A DNA stretch of 64,000 nucleotides from BNXB01 sp031556375 (GTDB lineage Bacteria > Bacteroidota > Bacteroidia > Bacteroidales > Azobacteroidaceae), in the NCBI GenBank assembly GCA_031556375.1, contig JAVBTA010000003.1:1-64000 (forward strand). Direction: 5' to 3'. A program made the position numbers and the translations under genes. Each line of letters starts with the position of its first letter. Position 1 is the stretch's first letter. The notes below the pieces were generated by a model that did not search any database, was not told the DNA's origin, and saw only the letters and a program-made list of their open reading frames with translations. This document shows positions 18,273-27,008 of this stretch, piece by piece.

Positions 18273-18896
18273 TTATAATTGTGTTTTTACCCAATCTAAT
18301 AAGTCTTTTTCTCTTTTTATTGTTTCTTTTTCTAAACGGTCACATTCTTTAATGAATGTTTCTACAAAAACCTCATCTTTAATTGAAGTCAGATTGATAC
18401 GAACATTAAGGACAGCTCCCAAAACAGCATTACGGGCTGCCATCATTCCCACACAAGCGTCTGTTACTGCATTCTGATTCCCTTCTTTAGCAACAGAGGT
18501 AATCAGATTCATGATAGCGTATGCGTTCTGTGCAACTTTCATAGGAACTTCAGCTGCTACTTTGGTTGCAGCCTGTATCTGCTTACTTCTTTCAGCTTTC
18601 TCGTCATCCGTCTCTTTAGGTAGTTTAAAAGCCTCAAAAACTTTATTGTAAGCCTCTGAGTCTTCATCTATATCTTTGATAAAGCCTTCTTGAAATTTCG
18701 CGGCTTTTTCTTTGATTTCTCTCATCAGTTCCTCTTTTTCTTCATACTTTTTTTTGCCGATGGTAAGGTTTGCTACCATTTCTGTCAATGCTGCTGATAA
18801 TGCCGCATTTAAGGCAGATACACTACCTCCTCCGGGAACCGGTTCATTTCCGGCGGTTTTTGCTAAAAAGCCTTTGATTGATAATTCTTGTAACAT
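18273..18896 (-). CDS. fchA: Methenyltetrahydrofolate cyclohydrolase / formimino-THF cyclodeaminase family protein
   Basis: The 207-residue helical protein matches the stand-alone FTCD cyclodeaminase domain. PVPGGGSVSALNAALSAAL at the N-terminus is its hallmark. In this setting it should convert 5-formimino-THF, made by FtcD, to methenyl-THF with release of ammonia. It lies between hutI and hutH on the same strand, with 63 bases to hutI and 11 to hutH. The separate ftcD gene at 24039 lacks this domain, so together the two replace the fused animal enzyme. Confidence 0.88.
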   Translation of the reverse strand: MLQELSIKGFLAKTAGNEPVPGGGSVSALNAALSAALTEMVANLTIGKKKYEEKEELMREIKEKAAKFQEGFIKDIDEDSEAYNKVFEAFKLPKETDDEKAERSKQIQAATKVAAEVPMKVAQNAYAIMNLITSVAKEGNQNAVTDACVGMMAARNAVLGAVLNVRINLTSIKDEVFVETFIKECDRLEKETIKREKDLLDWVKTQL

Positions 18897-18959
18897 AATG
18901 TATTTATTTTATAGGAGTTAAAGGGAGTCAGAAGTATGCTTACGCCAGAAATTTCCTTA

Positions 18960-20219
18960 TTATTCTTCTAACTCCTTTTTACTCCATCTAACTCCCTTTT
19001 TTATAACTGTTTCAATGATATTCATTCCCATATGATAGGGTAAAAATTTATATGACGGGTATTCCAGGATGATGATGTCACCTTGTTTCCCGACATCGAT
19101 ACTACCTATTTTATCCGCTCTTCCTACAGCCGCCGCTCCATTAATAGTCATTGCGGTAACGGCTTCTTCTACGGAAAGGTTCATGTAAATACAGGCTAGC
19201 GCAAATATTAATGGAATTGAGGATGTGAAACTACTACCCGGATTAAGGTCAGAAGCTAATGCTACGGCACAGCCCATGTCAATCATATCCCTTCCGCGGG
19301 CAAAATGTTCTTTCAAGGAAAAAGCTGTGCAAGGCAACAATGTGGCTACGACATCATTTCTGACCAAGTCATTGATGCCTTTGTTAGTTGCCTGCAATAA
19401 ATGGTCGGCAGAAGTGGCTTGTAGCTCACCAGCCAATTCAGCTCCACCAGTAGTAACAATTTCATCGGCATGTATTTTCAGCTTAAATCCCATCTCACGC
19501 GCTGCTGTCAATAACCTGCGTGATTGGTTGATTGTAAATACATTTTGCTCACAAAAAATATCGCAGAATTCAGCTAAGTTTTGCGCACGTATGTTCGGCA
19601 TTACTTCCTGAATCAAAAAATCAATAAACATATCCTGATGATTTTTGTATTCCGGCGGAGTTGAATGTGCGCCAAGAAAAGTGGAGACAATATCTATAGG
19701 ATGTTCCTGATTAAGTATCTGCATGACTTTTAGTTGCTTGATCTCAGTTTCTTTATCCATTCCGTAACCACTTTTTCCTTCGACAGTAGTAACTCCCATA
19801 GATAACATTTTATCCAACCGTTTTGATGCTGATAATTTTAGTTCTTCGATCGAGGCCTGACGAGTTGCTGTCATCGTGTTTGTAATTCCTCCGCCACGTT
19901 CCATGATCGACATGTAAGTATCTCCGCTCATGCGCCAGGAAAATTCGTTTTCCCGATATCCTCCGAACACAAAGTGGGTATGAGAATCTACAAATCCGGG
20001 AAGTACAGCCTTACCGGAAGCGTCTATTATAGTATAATTTTCAGGATTTTTTACAGGAATACGGTCTGAAGTACCTACATAAGAAATTATGCCTTCGGTA
20101 ATTACTACGGCACCGTTTTCTATGATATGCAGATCGGACATTTCATCGCCTTTCTTTGCTGAAAAGCCCGAACACGTCACCAGTTGCGACGCATTTTTTA
20201 TAATTGTGCTTCCATGCAT
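18960..20219 (-). CDS. hutI: Imidazolonepropionase HutI
   Basis: HutI hydrolyses imidazolone propionate to formiminoglutamate. The 419-residue amidohydrolase has the metal motif DSHTHFVFGG, the KSGYG substrate segment, the HADEI metal motif and the late ASDLNPGS aspartate. It leads the minus-strand operon hutI-fchA-hutH. A -7 element sits at 20239-20246. Nothing is missing. Confidence 0.95.
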   Translation of the reverse strand: MHGSTIIKNASQLVTCSGFSAKKGDEMSDLHIIENGAVVITEGIISYVGTSDRIPVKNPENYTIIDASGKAVLPGFVDSHTHFVFGGYRENEFSWRMSGDTYMSIMERGGGITNTMTATRQASIEELKLSASKRLDKMLSMGVTTVEGKSGYGMDKETEIKQLKVMQILNQEHPIDIVSTFLGAHSTPPEYKNHQDMFIDFLIQEVMPNIRAQNLAEFCDIFCEQNVFTINQSRRLLTAAREMGFKLKIHADEIVTTGGAELAGELQATSADHLLQATNKGINDLVRNDVVATLLPCTAFSLKEHFARGRDMIDMGCAVALASDLNPGSSFTSSIPLIFALACIYMNLSVEEAVTAMTINGAAAVGRADKIGSIDVGKQGDIIILEYPSYKFLPYHMGMNIIETVIKKGVRWSKKELEE

Positions 20220-20238
20220 ACATTATAAGGTTTATGCA

Positions 20239-20246
20239 CAAAGATA
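20239..20246 (-). promoter_or_regulatory. -7 promoter element of hutI operon
   Basis: TATCTTTG on the minus strand, 19 bases before the hutI ATG. The -33 region is not a good match. The rest of the 321-base gap to the GH31 start is AT-rich, apart from the hairpin at 20496-20519. Confidence 0.6.
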
Positions 20247-20495
20247 ATAATAAATATAAATAATGATAAACTTTTCACATATTTAAGATGTTTTTATTTT
20301 TTAACCTTATAACGAAAATGCAAGAAAAGCGGATGAAAGTAAGATATATCTCATCTTTTAATGATAGTGAGTTAATTCAACGTATGCTAATTGACTTGAG
20401 AAGATAGAATATAGCATTGGAATGGTTTGATAAAGATAAAGATGATATCAACCATAATCTGGTTAAAACCCCGGTTGGTAGTGATAGGATACGAT

Positions 20496-20519
20496 ACAGG
20501 GGCTGATTTCAGCCTCTGT
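20496..20519 (+). other. Hairpin in the GH31 leader
   Basis: ACAGGGGCT and AGCCTCTGT pair over nine positions (one G-T) around a six-base loop, ending 21 bases before the chosen GH31 start. It could affect translation of that gene. There is no T run, so it is not a standard terminator. Confidence 0.4.
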
Positions 20520-20540
20520 AATTTTAAAAATACATTTGTT

Positions 20541-22139
20541 ATGATTAGAAAGACTACGTTATACTTTGTGTTGTCAATTTGTGTTTTCTGTAATTTATAT
20601 GCCCAACAGAACTTCCATTCTGTTATACCATTTTTTCCTGATGAAAGATGGTGGGGAGGATTTGTTGCCATGGGCTCCCAAATGCCTTACGGAAATCAAT
20701 TAAGTGAATTGGATTTATCCCGTCAGAATTTTAATAACCAAGGAGTCCCTTTGTTGGTTTCCAATAAAGGAAGGTTCATTTGGAGTGATGATGCATTTAA
20801 GTTTAGTATTCAGGATAATAAACTACATATTCAATCTGCATTTGAGGAAGTTAAGCCTATTCAGGCAGGAAAGTCGTTGCGTGACGCTTATTTGGCTGCC
20901 TGTAAAATACATTTTCCTCCATCCGGAAAATTACCTGATTCATTATTTTTTTCAATGCCCCAGTATAATACCTGGATTGAGTTGATGTATGATCAGAACC
21001 AGGATGACATTATTAAATATGCTGAGAATATTGTTAAGAACAATTTTCCTAAAGGAATCTTGATGGTTGATGATAATTGGCAGAAGTATTATGGTAATTT
21101 TGAGTTTAAACCCGACAAGTTCCCTGAACCTAAAAAAATGATTAATAAATTACATTCTATGGGATTCAAAGTCATGTTGTGGGTTTGTCCTTTCGTGAGT
21201 GCTGATAGCCCTGAATTCAGAGAATTGGAAGCAAAAGGTTATTTGCTCAAACAAAAAGGTAGTTCAAGCGCCGCAATGATCCGTTGGTGGAATGGTTATA
21301 GCGCCTGTTATGACTTTACGAATCCGAACACCTCGAAATATTTTGTTGCATTGCTGAAAGATACACAAGAAAGATATGGCATTGATGGTTTCAAATTTGA
21401 TGCAGGGGATGTGAATTTTTATAATGAGGAACGAATTGATAGTTATAAGAAAGATGCCCGTTCGACTGATCATACAATGGCCTGGGCTAAAATCGGATTA
21501 CAATTTCCGTTCAATGAATACCGCGCCTGTTGGAGAATGGGAGGAGAACCGTTGGTACAACGTTTGGGAGATAAACATAATTCATGGAAACACTTACAGT
21601 TGTTGATCCCAGATATGATTGCTGCCGGATTACTTGGATATTCATATGCCTGTCCGGATATGATCGGTGGTGGGCAGATTACATCTTTTGAGAATCTCGA
21701 TTCTTCGAAATTCAATCAGGATTTGATTGTTCGTTCAGCTCAAACTCACACATTAATGCCAATGATGCAATTTTCCGTAGCTCCATGGCGAATATTAAAT
21801 GCAAAAAATCTTGAAATCTGTCGTCGGATGGCTGATCTACATGTCAAAATGGGAAATTATATTCTCAATTGTGCTAAACATTCATCCCAAACCGGAGAAC
21901 CTATTATCCGTCATATGGAATATTCATTCCCTAATGAAGGATTTTCCGGATATAAAGACCAGTTTATGTTAGGCGACAAATTCCTGATTGCTCCGATATT
22001 AACTCAAGACAATGTACGTAAGGTAAAATTACCAAAAGGAAAATGGAAGGATGATTTGGGGAAAGTATATTCAGGAGGAATTGAAATAATTGTAAATGCA
22101 GGTATTGAACGCCTACCTTATTTTGAAAAAATCAAATAA
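20541..22139 (+). CDS. Secreted glycoside hydrolase family 31 enzyme
   Basis: The start at 20541 gives a signal peptide (MIRKTTLYF then a hydrophobic core to YAQ) and a 532-residue exported alpha-glycosidase. An earlier in-frame ATG at 20427 would bury the signal. The GH31 nucleophile is Asp287 in GFKFDAGD and the probable acid/base is Asp344 in RLGDKHNSW; DMIGGG follows. Family members cleave alpha-glucosides, alpha-xylosides or sulfoquinovosides, and the substrate cannot be read here. It stands alone between hut genes and a sigma module, with no sugar transporter beside it. Confidence 0.88.
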   Translation: MIRKTTLYFVLSICVFCNLYAQQNFHSVIPFFPDERWWGGFVAMGSQMPYGNQLSELDLSRQNFNNQGVPLLVSNKGRFIWSDDAFKFSIQDNKLHIQSAFEEVKPIQAGKSLRDAYLAACKIHFPPSGKLPDSLFFSMPQYNTWIELMYDQNQDDIIKYAENIVKNNFPKGILMVDDNWQKYYGNFEFKPDKFPEPKKMINKLHSMGFKVMLWVCPFVSADSPEFRELEAKGYLLKQKGSSSAAMIRWWNGYSACYDFTNPNTSKYFVALLKDTQERYGIDGFKFDAGDVNFYNEERIDSYKKDARSTDHTMAWAKIGLQFPFNEYRACWRMGGEPLVQRLGDKHNSWKHLQLLIPDMIAAGLLGYSYACPDMIGGGQITSFENLDSSKFNQDLIVRSAQTHTLMPMMQFSVAPWRILNAKNLEICRRMADLHVKMGNYILNCAKHSSQTGEPIIRHMEYSFPNEGFSGYKDQFMLGDKFLIAPILTQDNVRKVKLPKGKWKDDLGKVYSGGIEIIVNAGIERLPYFEKIK

Positions 22140-22186
22140 AAGTTATATTGTTTATAACGAACAGAATTATATTACATGCTAAAATA

Positions 22187-22222
22187 TAATCAGGGTATTT
22201 CATTCTCGAAATACCCTGATTA
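22187..22222. terminator. Bidirectional terminator between GH31 and the DUF4252 gene
   Basis: A perfect 15-base stem (TAATCAGGGTATTTC and its complement) with a six-base loop lies between convergent genes. Confidence 0.75.
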
Positions 22223-22239
22223 AAACCCAATAGAATAAT

Positions 22240-22728
22240 TTATTTTACATTTTTTGTAATCTTTTCGATATCTTCTGATGTGAATGAACCTAAGATACGG
22301 ATAATAACACATTCTTTTGGCTGATCGACAAACATGATTAATTCTTTGATTTTATCATTATCTTTTTTAGCATAGAAATTTATATTGTCTCCTTTATCCT
22401 TAATGGACATCAATAGTTCATGACTATTCTCCTTTTGGACAAGGTGCATTTCTGATCTGAAGCTTTTGCATGCTTCAGGGTTTTCAGAGGTATAGATTTC
22501 AATCTGATTTAGTTTGTCTTTCAGACCTTTGATATCTATACCGTTCACATACTGATCTCCGGACATTGATCCAAGCATTGCTTTGGAGATAAATATAGAC
22601 GTGATTTCATTATTGTTTGAGAACTTTTCAAACATTTTGCTCGTATTGTCTTGAGCCTGTATTGCAGTTACGCTGATTAACAGCATAAGAGCGATAAATA
22701 AACCTTTAGTTTTCATTTTTTCTTTCAT
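22240..22728 (-). CDS. DUF4252 family exported protein
   Basis: The 162-residue product has a signal peptide ending in IQAQ. Its body fits the DUF4252 family: short, with MFEKFSNNNEITSIFISKAML near the N-terminus of the mature chain. It is the last gene of an ECF sigma/anti-sigma-like/DUF4252 set and overlaps the previous gene by 23 bases from the first ATG, or 11 from the MKTKG start at 22716. The role is unknown. Its position suggests the envelope process sensed or controlled by the sigma factor. Confidence 0.75.
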   Translation of the reverse strand: MKEKMKTKGLFIALMLLISVTAIQAQDNTSKMFEKFSNNNEITSIFISKAMLGSMSGDQYVNGIDIKGLKDKLNQIEIYTSENPEACKSFRSEMHLVQKENSHELLMSIKDKGDNINFYAKKDNDKIKELIMFVDQPKECVIIRILGSFTSEDIEKITKNVK

Positions 22729-23260
22729 GATTGGTTATTGTTTTTAATTGTTTTTCTATCAAACGATTAGCCTTTTCCATATTTTCAGAAACTAATGCTA
22801 ATTGTTCAGTTCCTTTATTAAAATTTTTGGACACTAACTCTAATGCTTTCTGTGCTTCTTTTGAAGCTATATCCGGGTCTGTAATTATACCACTTTCTTG
22901 TGCCGACAGACCTGATTTTTCCTCAGTTTGGATATTTAATATCACTCCGGAAGCTATTAAAATGATGATACATGCTGCAGCGCTGCTTATCCATATCCAA
23001 AGTCGCTTTGTTTTTGGAGATGATTTTTTCTCCTCATCTTCAGCTAATTGGTCAATCAAAACATTTAATTTTGATTTCAGATTTTCAGGAACTGCTACTG
23101 GTTCGGGGCGATATAGCCGGAGGAATAGCTCCTTTTCCTCAGATAATTCTTCCGGTATATCGTTCCCTTCGAAATAATATAGTAGTCTTTTTTCCTCTTC
23201 AACGGTTGTTTCACCTTGATAGAAAGCCTGAATCAATATTTTAACATCTTCCGTTTTCAT
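22706..23260 (-). CDS. Probable membrane anti-sigma factor
   Basis: This 184-residue protein has a cytoplasmic acidic N-terminal region (about 1-80), one transmembrane helix (about 87-108, IWISSAAACIIILIASGVIL) and a periplasmic tail that looks helical. The ATG overlaps the sigma-factor stop by 4 bases, the usual layout for a cognate regulator. No zinc-binding His-Cys anti-sigma motif is visible, so the assignment rests on context and topology. Confidence 0.65.
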   Translation of the reverse strand: MKTEDVKILIQAFYQGETTVEEEKRLLYYFEGNDIPEELSEEKELFLRLYRPEPVAVPENLKSKLNVLIDQLAEDEEKKSSPKTKRLWIWISSAAACIIILIASGVILNIQTEEKSGLSAQESGIITDPDIASKEAQKALELVSKNFNKGTEQLALVSENMEKANRLIEKQLKTITNHERKNEN

Positions 23261-23754
23261 TGTTGTTCTAATTTAATAAACTGTTCTTTGATCAATTTTC
23301 TGGTTCTTGAAAGAATCACTTTGATATAAGCCTTTTTGAGGCCGGTAACTTCTTCAATCTCATCATCCGAAAAACCTTCCCAATGTTTCAACTGCATTAC
23401 TCTTCGTGATTGTTCCGGTAGCATTGTCATCAGTTGATTTATCCGGTTGATTTGATCTTGTGCTTCAATTTGCTTTGATAAAGATTGTGGTTCAGGAATA
23501 TTTGTATCATAATCCGTTTGATATTCTTTCCTGGATTTCCTTAAATAATCCAGGCAGGTATTTTTCAGGATAATGATTGCAAATCCTTCAAAATTCGTAA
23601 CAGCTTCCAATTCATCGCGTTTTGTCCAAAGTTTGACGAATGTATCCTGCACAATATCTTCTGCTTCAGTCGAATCCTGTACAATCCGGAACGCAATCCG
23701 GTAGAGTTTGGGATGACATGGAAGAAATATTTTTTTGAACGTTTCCGAATCCAT
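23257..23754 (-). CDS. ECF-type RNA polymerase sigma factor
   Basis: The 165-residue protein has sigma region 2 (RIVQDSTEAEDIVQDTFVKLW) and region 4 (LPEQSRRVMQLKHWEGFSDDEIEEVTGLKKAYIKVILSRTR). It leads a three-gene module with a membrane regulator and a DUF4252 protein. The related module at 28446-30042 has the same order. The target promoters cannot be inferred. Confidence 0.9.
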   Translation of the reverse strand: MDSETFKKIFLPCHPKLYRIAFRIVQDSTEAEDIVQDTFVKLWTKRDELEAVTNFEGFAIIILKNTCLDYLRKSRKEYQTDYDTNIPEPQSLSKQIEAQDQINRINQLMTMLPEQSRRVMQLKHWEGFSDDEIEEVTGLKKAYIKVILSRTRKLIKEQFIKLEQQ

Positions 23755-23931
23755 TATTTATTAATTTAGTCTTTTCGGCAAATTGATCGTGCACTATCAA
23801 TCTGTTTTCTGATATTAAGACGAAAGTGAGGAGCAAAAGGTAACAAAGATTTTGATTTTTTTCAAGAAAGGAATTAAGGATTTATGAAAATTTTCATAAT
23901 AAAAAGATATCAAGCTGTTATAGAGAATTAT

Positions 23932-23985
23932 AGAGATAAAACGAGCTAAGGCCGGATAGTTAAAACCTTAGCTCGTTTTATCTCT
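23932..23985. terminator. Strong bidirectional hairpin terminator
   Basis: A perfect 20-base stem (arms at 23932-23951 and 23966-23985) with a 14-base loop lies downstream of ftcD. T-rich flanks occur on both strands (TTTTATCTCT). Confidence 0.85.
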
Positions 23986-24038
23986 GAAGAACTCCTGCTT
24001 AAGCTCTTGTTTGATTGCGTAATTGCATATAAATCAAA

Positions 24039-24935
24039 TCATTCCATTAGGTGTGATTCCAATACCTGTTGGATTGAGAAATTTTCCAAACCGAGATAAT
24101 ATGCGGCTGTATCGACCAGAGCACTCATCGGAACCAATCCGATTAATTCGCTACCGGCAATGATGACTCCATAGCGGGCGGCTTCGAATCTAATCATTTC
24201 AACAGCTTGATATATGGCTGTTTTTGTGTAGTCGGTCAGGTTCATGGAGACCTGTACCATGTTTTTTTCTTTCAAATCTACTCCCATAGCTTTGCAAAAG
24301 CGTAATCCACCTCCTAAAAACCGGACTTTTTTTGCGATCTTATCGGCAATTTCGAGATTTGTGGTATTCAGGTTGACATTATAAGCGATCAGGAAAGCGC
24401 GGGCTCCAATAGCAACAGCACCGGCAGTCGGGTGGGGTGTTTTAGGGCCAAAATCTGATTGCCATTCAGGTGATTTCATTTTTTCAGTCAAACCTTCAAA
24501 TTCCCCTTTACGCACAGCGGCCAGGTTTTCACGATGAGAAGCCGTTGCTGACTTTTCATATAAAAATACAGGTAAATCATACCGTAAAGCGACTTCCTGA
24601 GCGACATCTTTTGAGATGTCAATCGCTTCTTCTATTGTGACGTTTTTTACAGGAATAAAAGGAACTACGTCAACAGCTCCCATGCGAGGGTGTTGACCCT
24701 CATGTTGAGCCAGATTAATAATGTCGACAGCAGTCCCAATAGCTTCCAGAACAGCTTCTTTTACGGCCATAGGTTCACCTACAATAGTCACAACCATACG
24801 GTTATGATCTTTATCACTACTGTAATCCAATAGTTTAACACCTTCTTTTCCTCTGAAAGAATCTACTATTTTTTCTACTTTACTTAAATCGCGTCCTTCA
24901 CTGAAATTAGGAACACATTCGATGATTTTATTCAT
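24039..24935 (-). CDS. ftcD: Glutamate formimidoyltransferase FtcD
   Basis: FtcD moves the formimino group from formiminoglutamate to tetrahydrofolate, releasing glutamate. The 298-residue protein contains only the formiminotransferase part: CVPNFSEGRD at the N-terminus, the catalytic His82 in QHPRMGAVDVVPF and the AIGARAFLIAYNVNL segment. The cyclodeaminase domain is encoded separately by fchA. The start overlaps the hutU stop by 4 bases. Confidence 0.95.
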   Translation of the reverse strand: MNKIIECVPNFSEGRDLSKVEKIVDSFRGKEGVKLLDYSSDKDHNRMVVTIVGEPMAVKEAVLEAIGTAVDIINLAQHEGQHPRMGAVDVVPFIPVKNVTIEEAIDISKDVAQEVALRYDLPVFLYEKSATASHRENLAAVRKGEFEGLTEKMKSPEWQSDFGPKTPHPTAGAVAIGARAFLIAYNVNLNTTNLEIADKIAKKVRFLGGGLRFCKAMGVDLKEKNMVQVSMNLTDYTKTAIYQAVEMIRFEAARYGVIIAGSELIGLVPMSALVDTAAYYLGLENFSIQQVLESHLME

Positions 24936-26917
24936 GATTTTATGTTTTTTTCTATTATTTCTTCTTCTACAAGGTATGGTAATGTGATGTGGTAACCCTC
25001 CTGATTACTTTCATTAAATTCTTCGCAAATGGTCATTGCATGCGGGTTTCGGGCCCAGGAACGGCGTGCTACACCACCCATAACGTCCCATAGCATTGCT
25101 GAACGTATAATTTCGTCGACACGTTTACTGCCGTCACATACCATTCCAAAGCCACCGTTGATGGATTTACCAATACCGACTCCTCCTCCGTTATGGAGGG
25201 CAATCAGGCTCATTCCCCGGGCGGCATTTCCTGCAAAGCATTGTACGGCCATATCTGCCATCACATTACTACCGTCTTTGATATTGGATGTTTCTCGGAA
25301 TGGAGAGTCTGTACCACTAACATCGTGGTGGTCACGACCAAGCATAATAGGGCCTACTTCTCCGTTTCTGACCATCTCATTGAAGCGTAGGGCAATATTC
25401 ATGCGACCTACGGCATCCTGATAGAGAATCCGGGATTGCGTTCCTACAACCAGTTGATTCTTTTCAGCGTCGCGTATCCAGTTGTAGTTATCCCTATCCT
25501 GGCTACGGCGGTTAGGATCGATACAATCCATTGCGGCATGGTCGGTACTGATCAAATCTTCATGTTTACCGCTCAGACATACCCAGCGAAAGGGACCATA
25601 GCCGTAATCAAAAAGTTCAGGGCCCATGATATCTTCAACGTAAGACGGCCAGATAAAACCATCTTTTTCATCTTTCCCATTTTTGGAAATAGCTTTAATT
25701 CCTGAGTCGTAAATGGCTTTCATAAAGGAGTTTCCATAGTCGAAAAAATAAGTTCCACGGGCAACTAGTTTACCAATTACTTCAAAATGACGTTTCAGGG
25801 ATTCATCCACCTGTTGCTTGAAGCGTTTACGATCTTCATTTAATAAACGAGTACGTTCTTCGAAAGTAATACCAACAGGACAGTACCCACCCTCATAAAC
25901 GGCATGGCAGGATGTCTGATCGGAAAGTAGTTCAATAAAGATTCCGTTTTTTTCCGCGTATTCCAATAGATCAACGATATTCCCGTGATAGGCAATCGAA
26001 CAAGGAACCTTTTCTTCCAAAGCCTTATTTGCAAGTAAAAATGATTCTTCTGAGTTGGAAGTAATATGCTGCACCCAGCCTTGTGAGTGGCGTGTTTGAA
26101 TACGGGAATAGTCAACTTCCGCTATGATGGCAACAGCACCGGCTATTTCAGCAGCTTTAGGTTGAGCTCCACTCATTCCTCCCAAACCGGATGATACAAA
26201 TAAGTGGCCTCTGAGGTCTTCTTCCGCGGGAATACCTAATTTCATTCTTCCTGCATTCAGTAATGTGTTGAAAGTACCATGAACAATACCTTGCGGACCA
26301 ATATACATCCATCCTCCGGCAGTCATCTGTCCATAATTGGCAACTCCCATTTCGGCGGCAATTTCCCAATGATCGGGATTATCGAACATCCCGATCATTA
26401 ATGAATTAGTGATAATTACACGTGGAGCCTCTGGTTTGGATTTGAATAATCCTAACGGGTGCCCGGATTCAACAACCAAAGTTTGTTCATTGGTCATAAC
26501 TTCCAGGTATTGTTTGATTAAGAGATATTGCATCCAGTTTTGGCATACTTGCCCGGTTTCGCCATAAGTTACCAGTTCATAGGGATATAAAGCTATGTCG
26601 AAACACAAATTGTTGTCGATCATTACCTGAAAAGCTTTTCCTTCTATGCAATTTCCTTTGTAATCATCTATAGATTTTGGGCATATATCACCTTCCGGGC
26701 GATAACGATAACCATATATGCGTCCGTATGTTTTTAGCTCTTCAATGAATTCGGAAGCTAAAACTGGATGCAATTCCGTCGGAATATAGCGCAATGCGTT
26801 TTTTAAGGCGGTTTTTGTTTGTTCTACCGAAAGACGAAATCCCCGTGAAGGCGCACGACGTACCCCTTCTATAAAACTGGGATAATCCGGCAAAACTTTA
26901 CTGAGTGTAATATTCAT
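24932..26917 (-). CDS. hutU: Urocanate hydratase HutU
   Basis: Urocanase adds water to urocanate using NAD+ as an electrophile, giving imidazolone propionate. The hallmark SSGLGGMSGAQPKA is present, as are GRDHHDVSGTDSPFRET and NGGGVGIGKSINGG. I prefer the ATG at 26917, giving a product that begins MNITLSKVLPDYPSF and runs 661 residues, over the ATG at 26944, which lies at the edge of a hairpin. This is about 100 residues longer than the Pseudomonas enzyme. It is the first gene of the hutU-ftcD pair. Confidence 0.94.
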   Translation of the reverse strand: MNITLSKVLPDYPSFIEGVRRAPSRGFRLSVEQTKTALKNALRYIPTELHPVLASEFIEELKTYGRIYGYRYRPEGDICPKSIDDYKGNCIEGKAFQVMIDNNLCFDIALYPYELVTYGETGQVCQNWMQYLLIKQYLEVMTNEQTLVVESGHPLGLFKSKPEAPRVIITNSLMIGMFDNPDHWEIAAEMGVANYGQMTAGGWMYIGPQGIVHGTFNTLLNAGRMKLGIPAEEDLRGHLFVSSGLGGMSGAQPKAAEIAGAVAIIAEVDYSRIQTRHSQGWVQHITSNSEESFLLANKALEEKVPCSIAYHGNIVDLLEYAEKNGIFIELLSDQTSCHAVYEGGYCPVGITFEERTRLLNEDRKRFKQQVDESLKRHFEVIGKLVARGTYFFDYGNSFMKAIYDSGIKAISKNGKDEKDGFIWPSYVEDIMGPELFDYGYGPFRWVCLSGKHEDLISTDHAAMDCIDPNRRSQDRDNYNWIRDAEKNQLVVGTQSRILYQDAVGRMNIALRFNEMVRNGEVGPIMLGRDHHDVSGTDSPFRETSNIKDGSNVMADMAVQCFAGNAARGMSLIALHNGGGVGIGKSINGGFGMVCDGSKRVDEIIRSAMLWDVMGGVARRSWARNPHAMTICEEFNESNQEGYHITLPYLVEEEIIEKNIKS

Positions 26918-26943
26918 GCCATTAATATAAAAGTTAACATACA

Positions 26944-26988
26944 AAAATAGCTCACAAAAACGGAAGAACCAAATTTGTGAGCCATTTT
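26944..26988 (-). terminator. Hairpin between the esterase gene and hutU
   Basis: GCTCACAAA and TTTGTGAGC pair, with outer AAAAT/ATTTT arms and one mismatch, and a T-rich stretch follows on the minus strand. It probably ends the esterase transcript. Being 27 bases ahead of hutU, it could also act as an attenuator. Confidence 0.6.
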
Positions 26989-27008
26989 AAGATAAATAAA
27001 TAATTCAA

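Noticed and set aside
18262..18294. Longer HutH start overlapping fchA
   Set aside because: The family begins at MKNVYYIGSGEL; the added residues have no counterpart.
20427..20540. Earlier GH31 start at 20427
   Set aside because: It would put 38 extra residues before a clear signal peptide and includes the leader hairpin.
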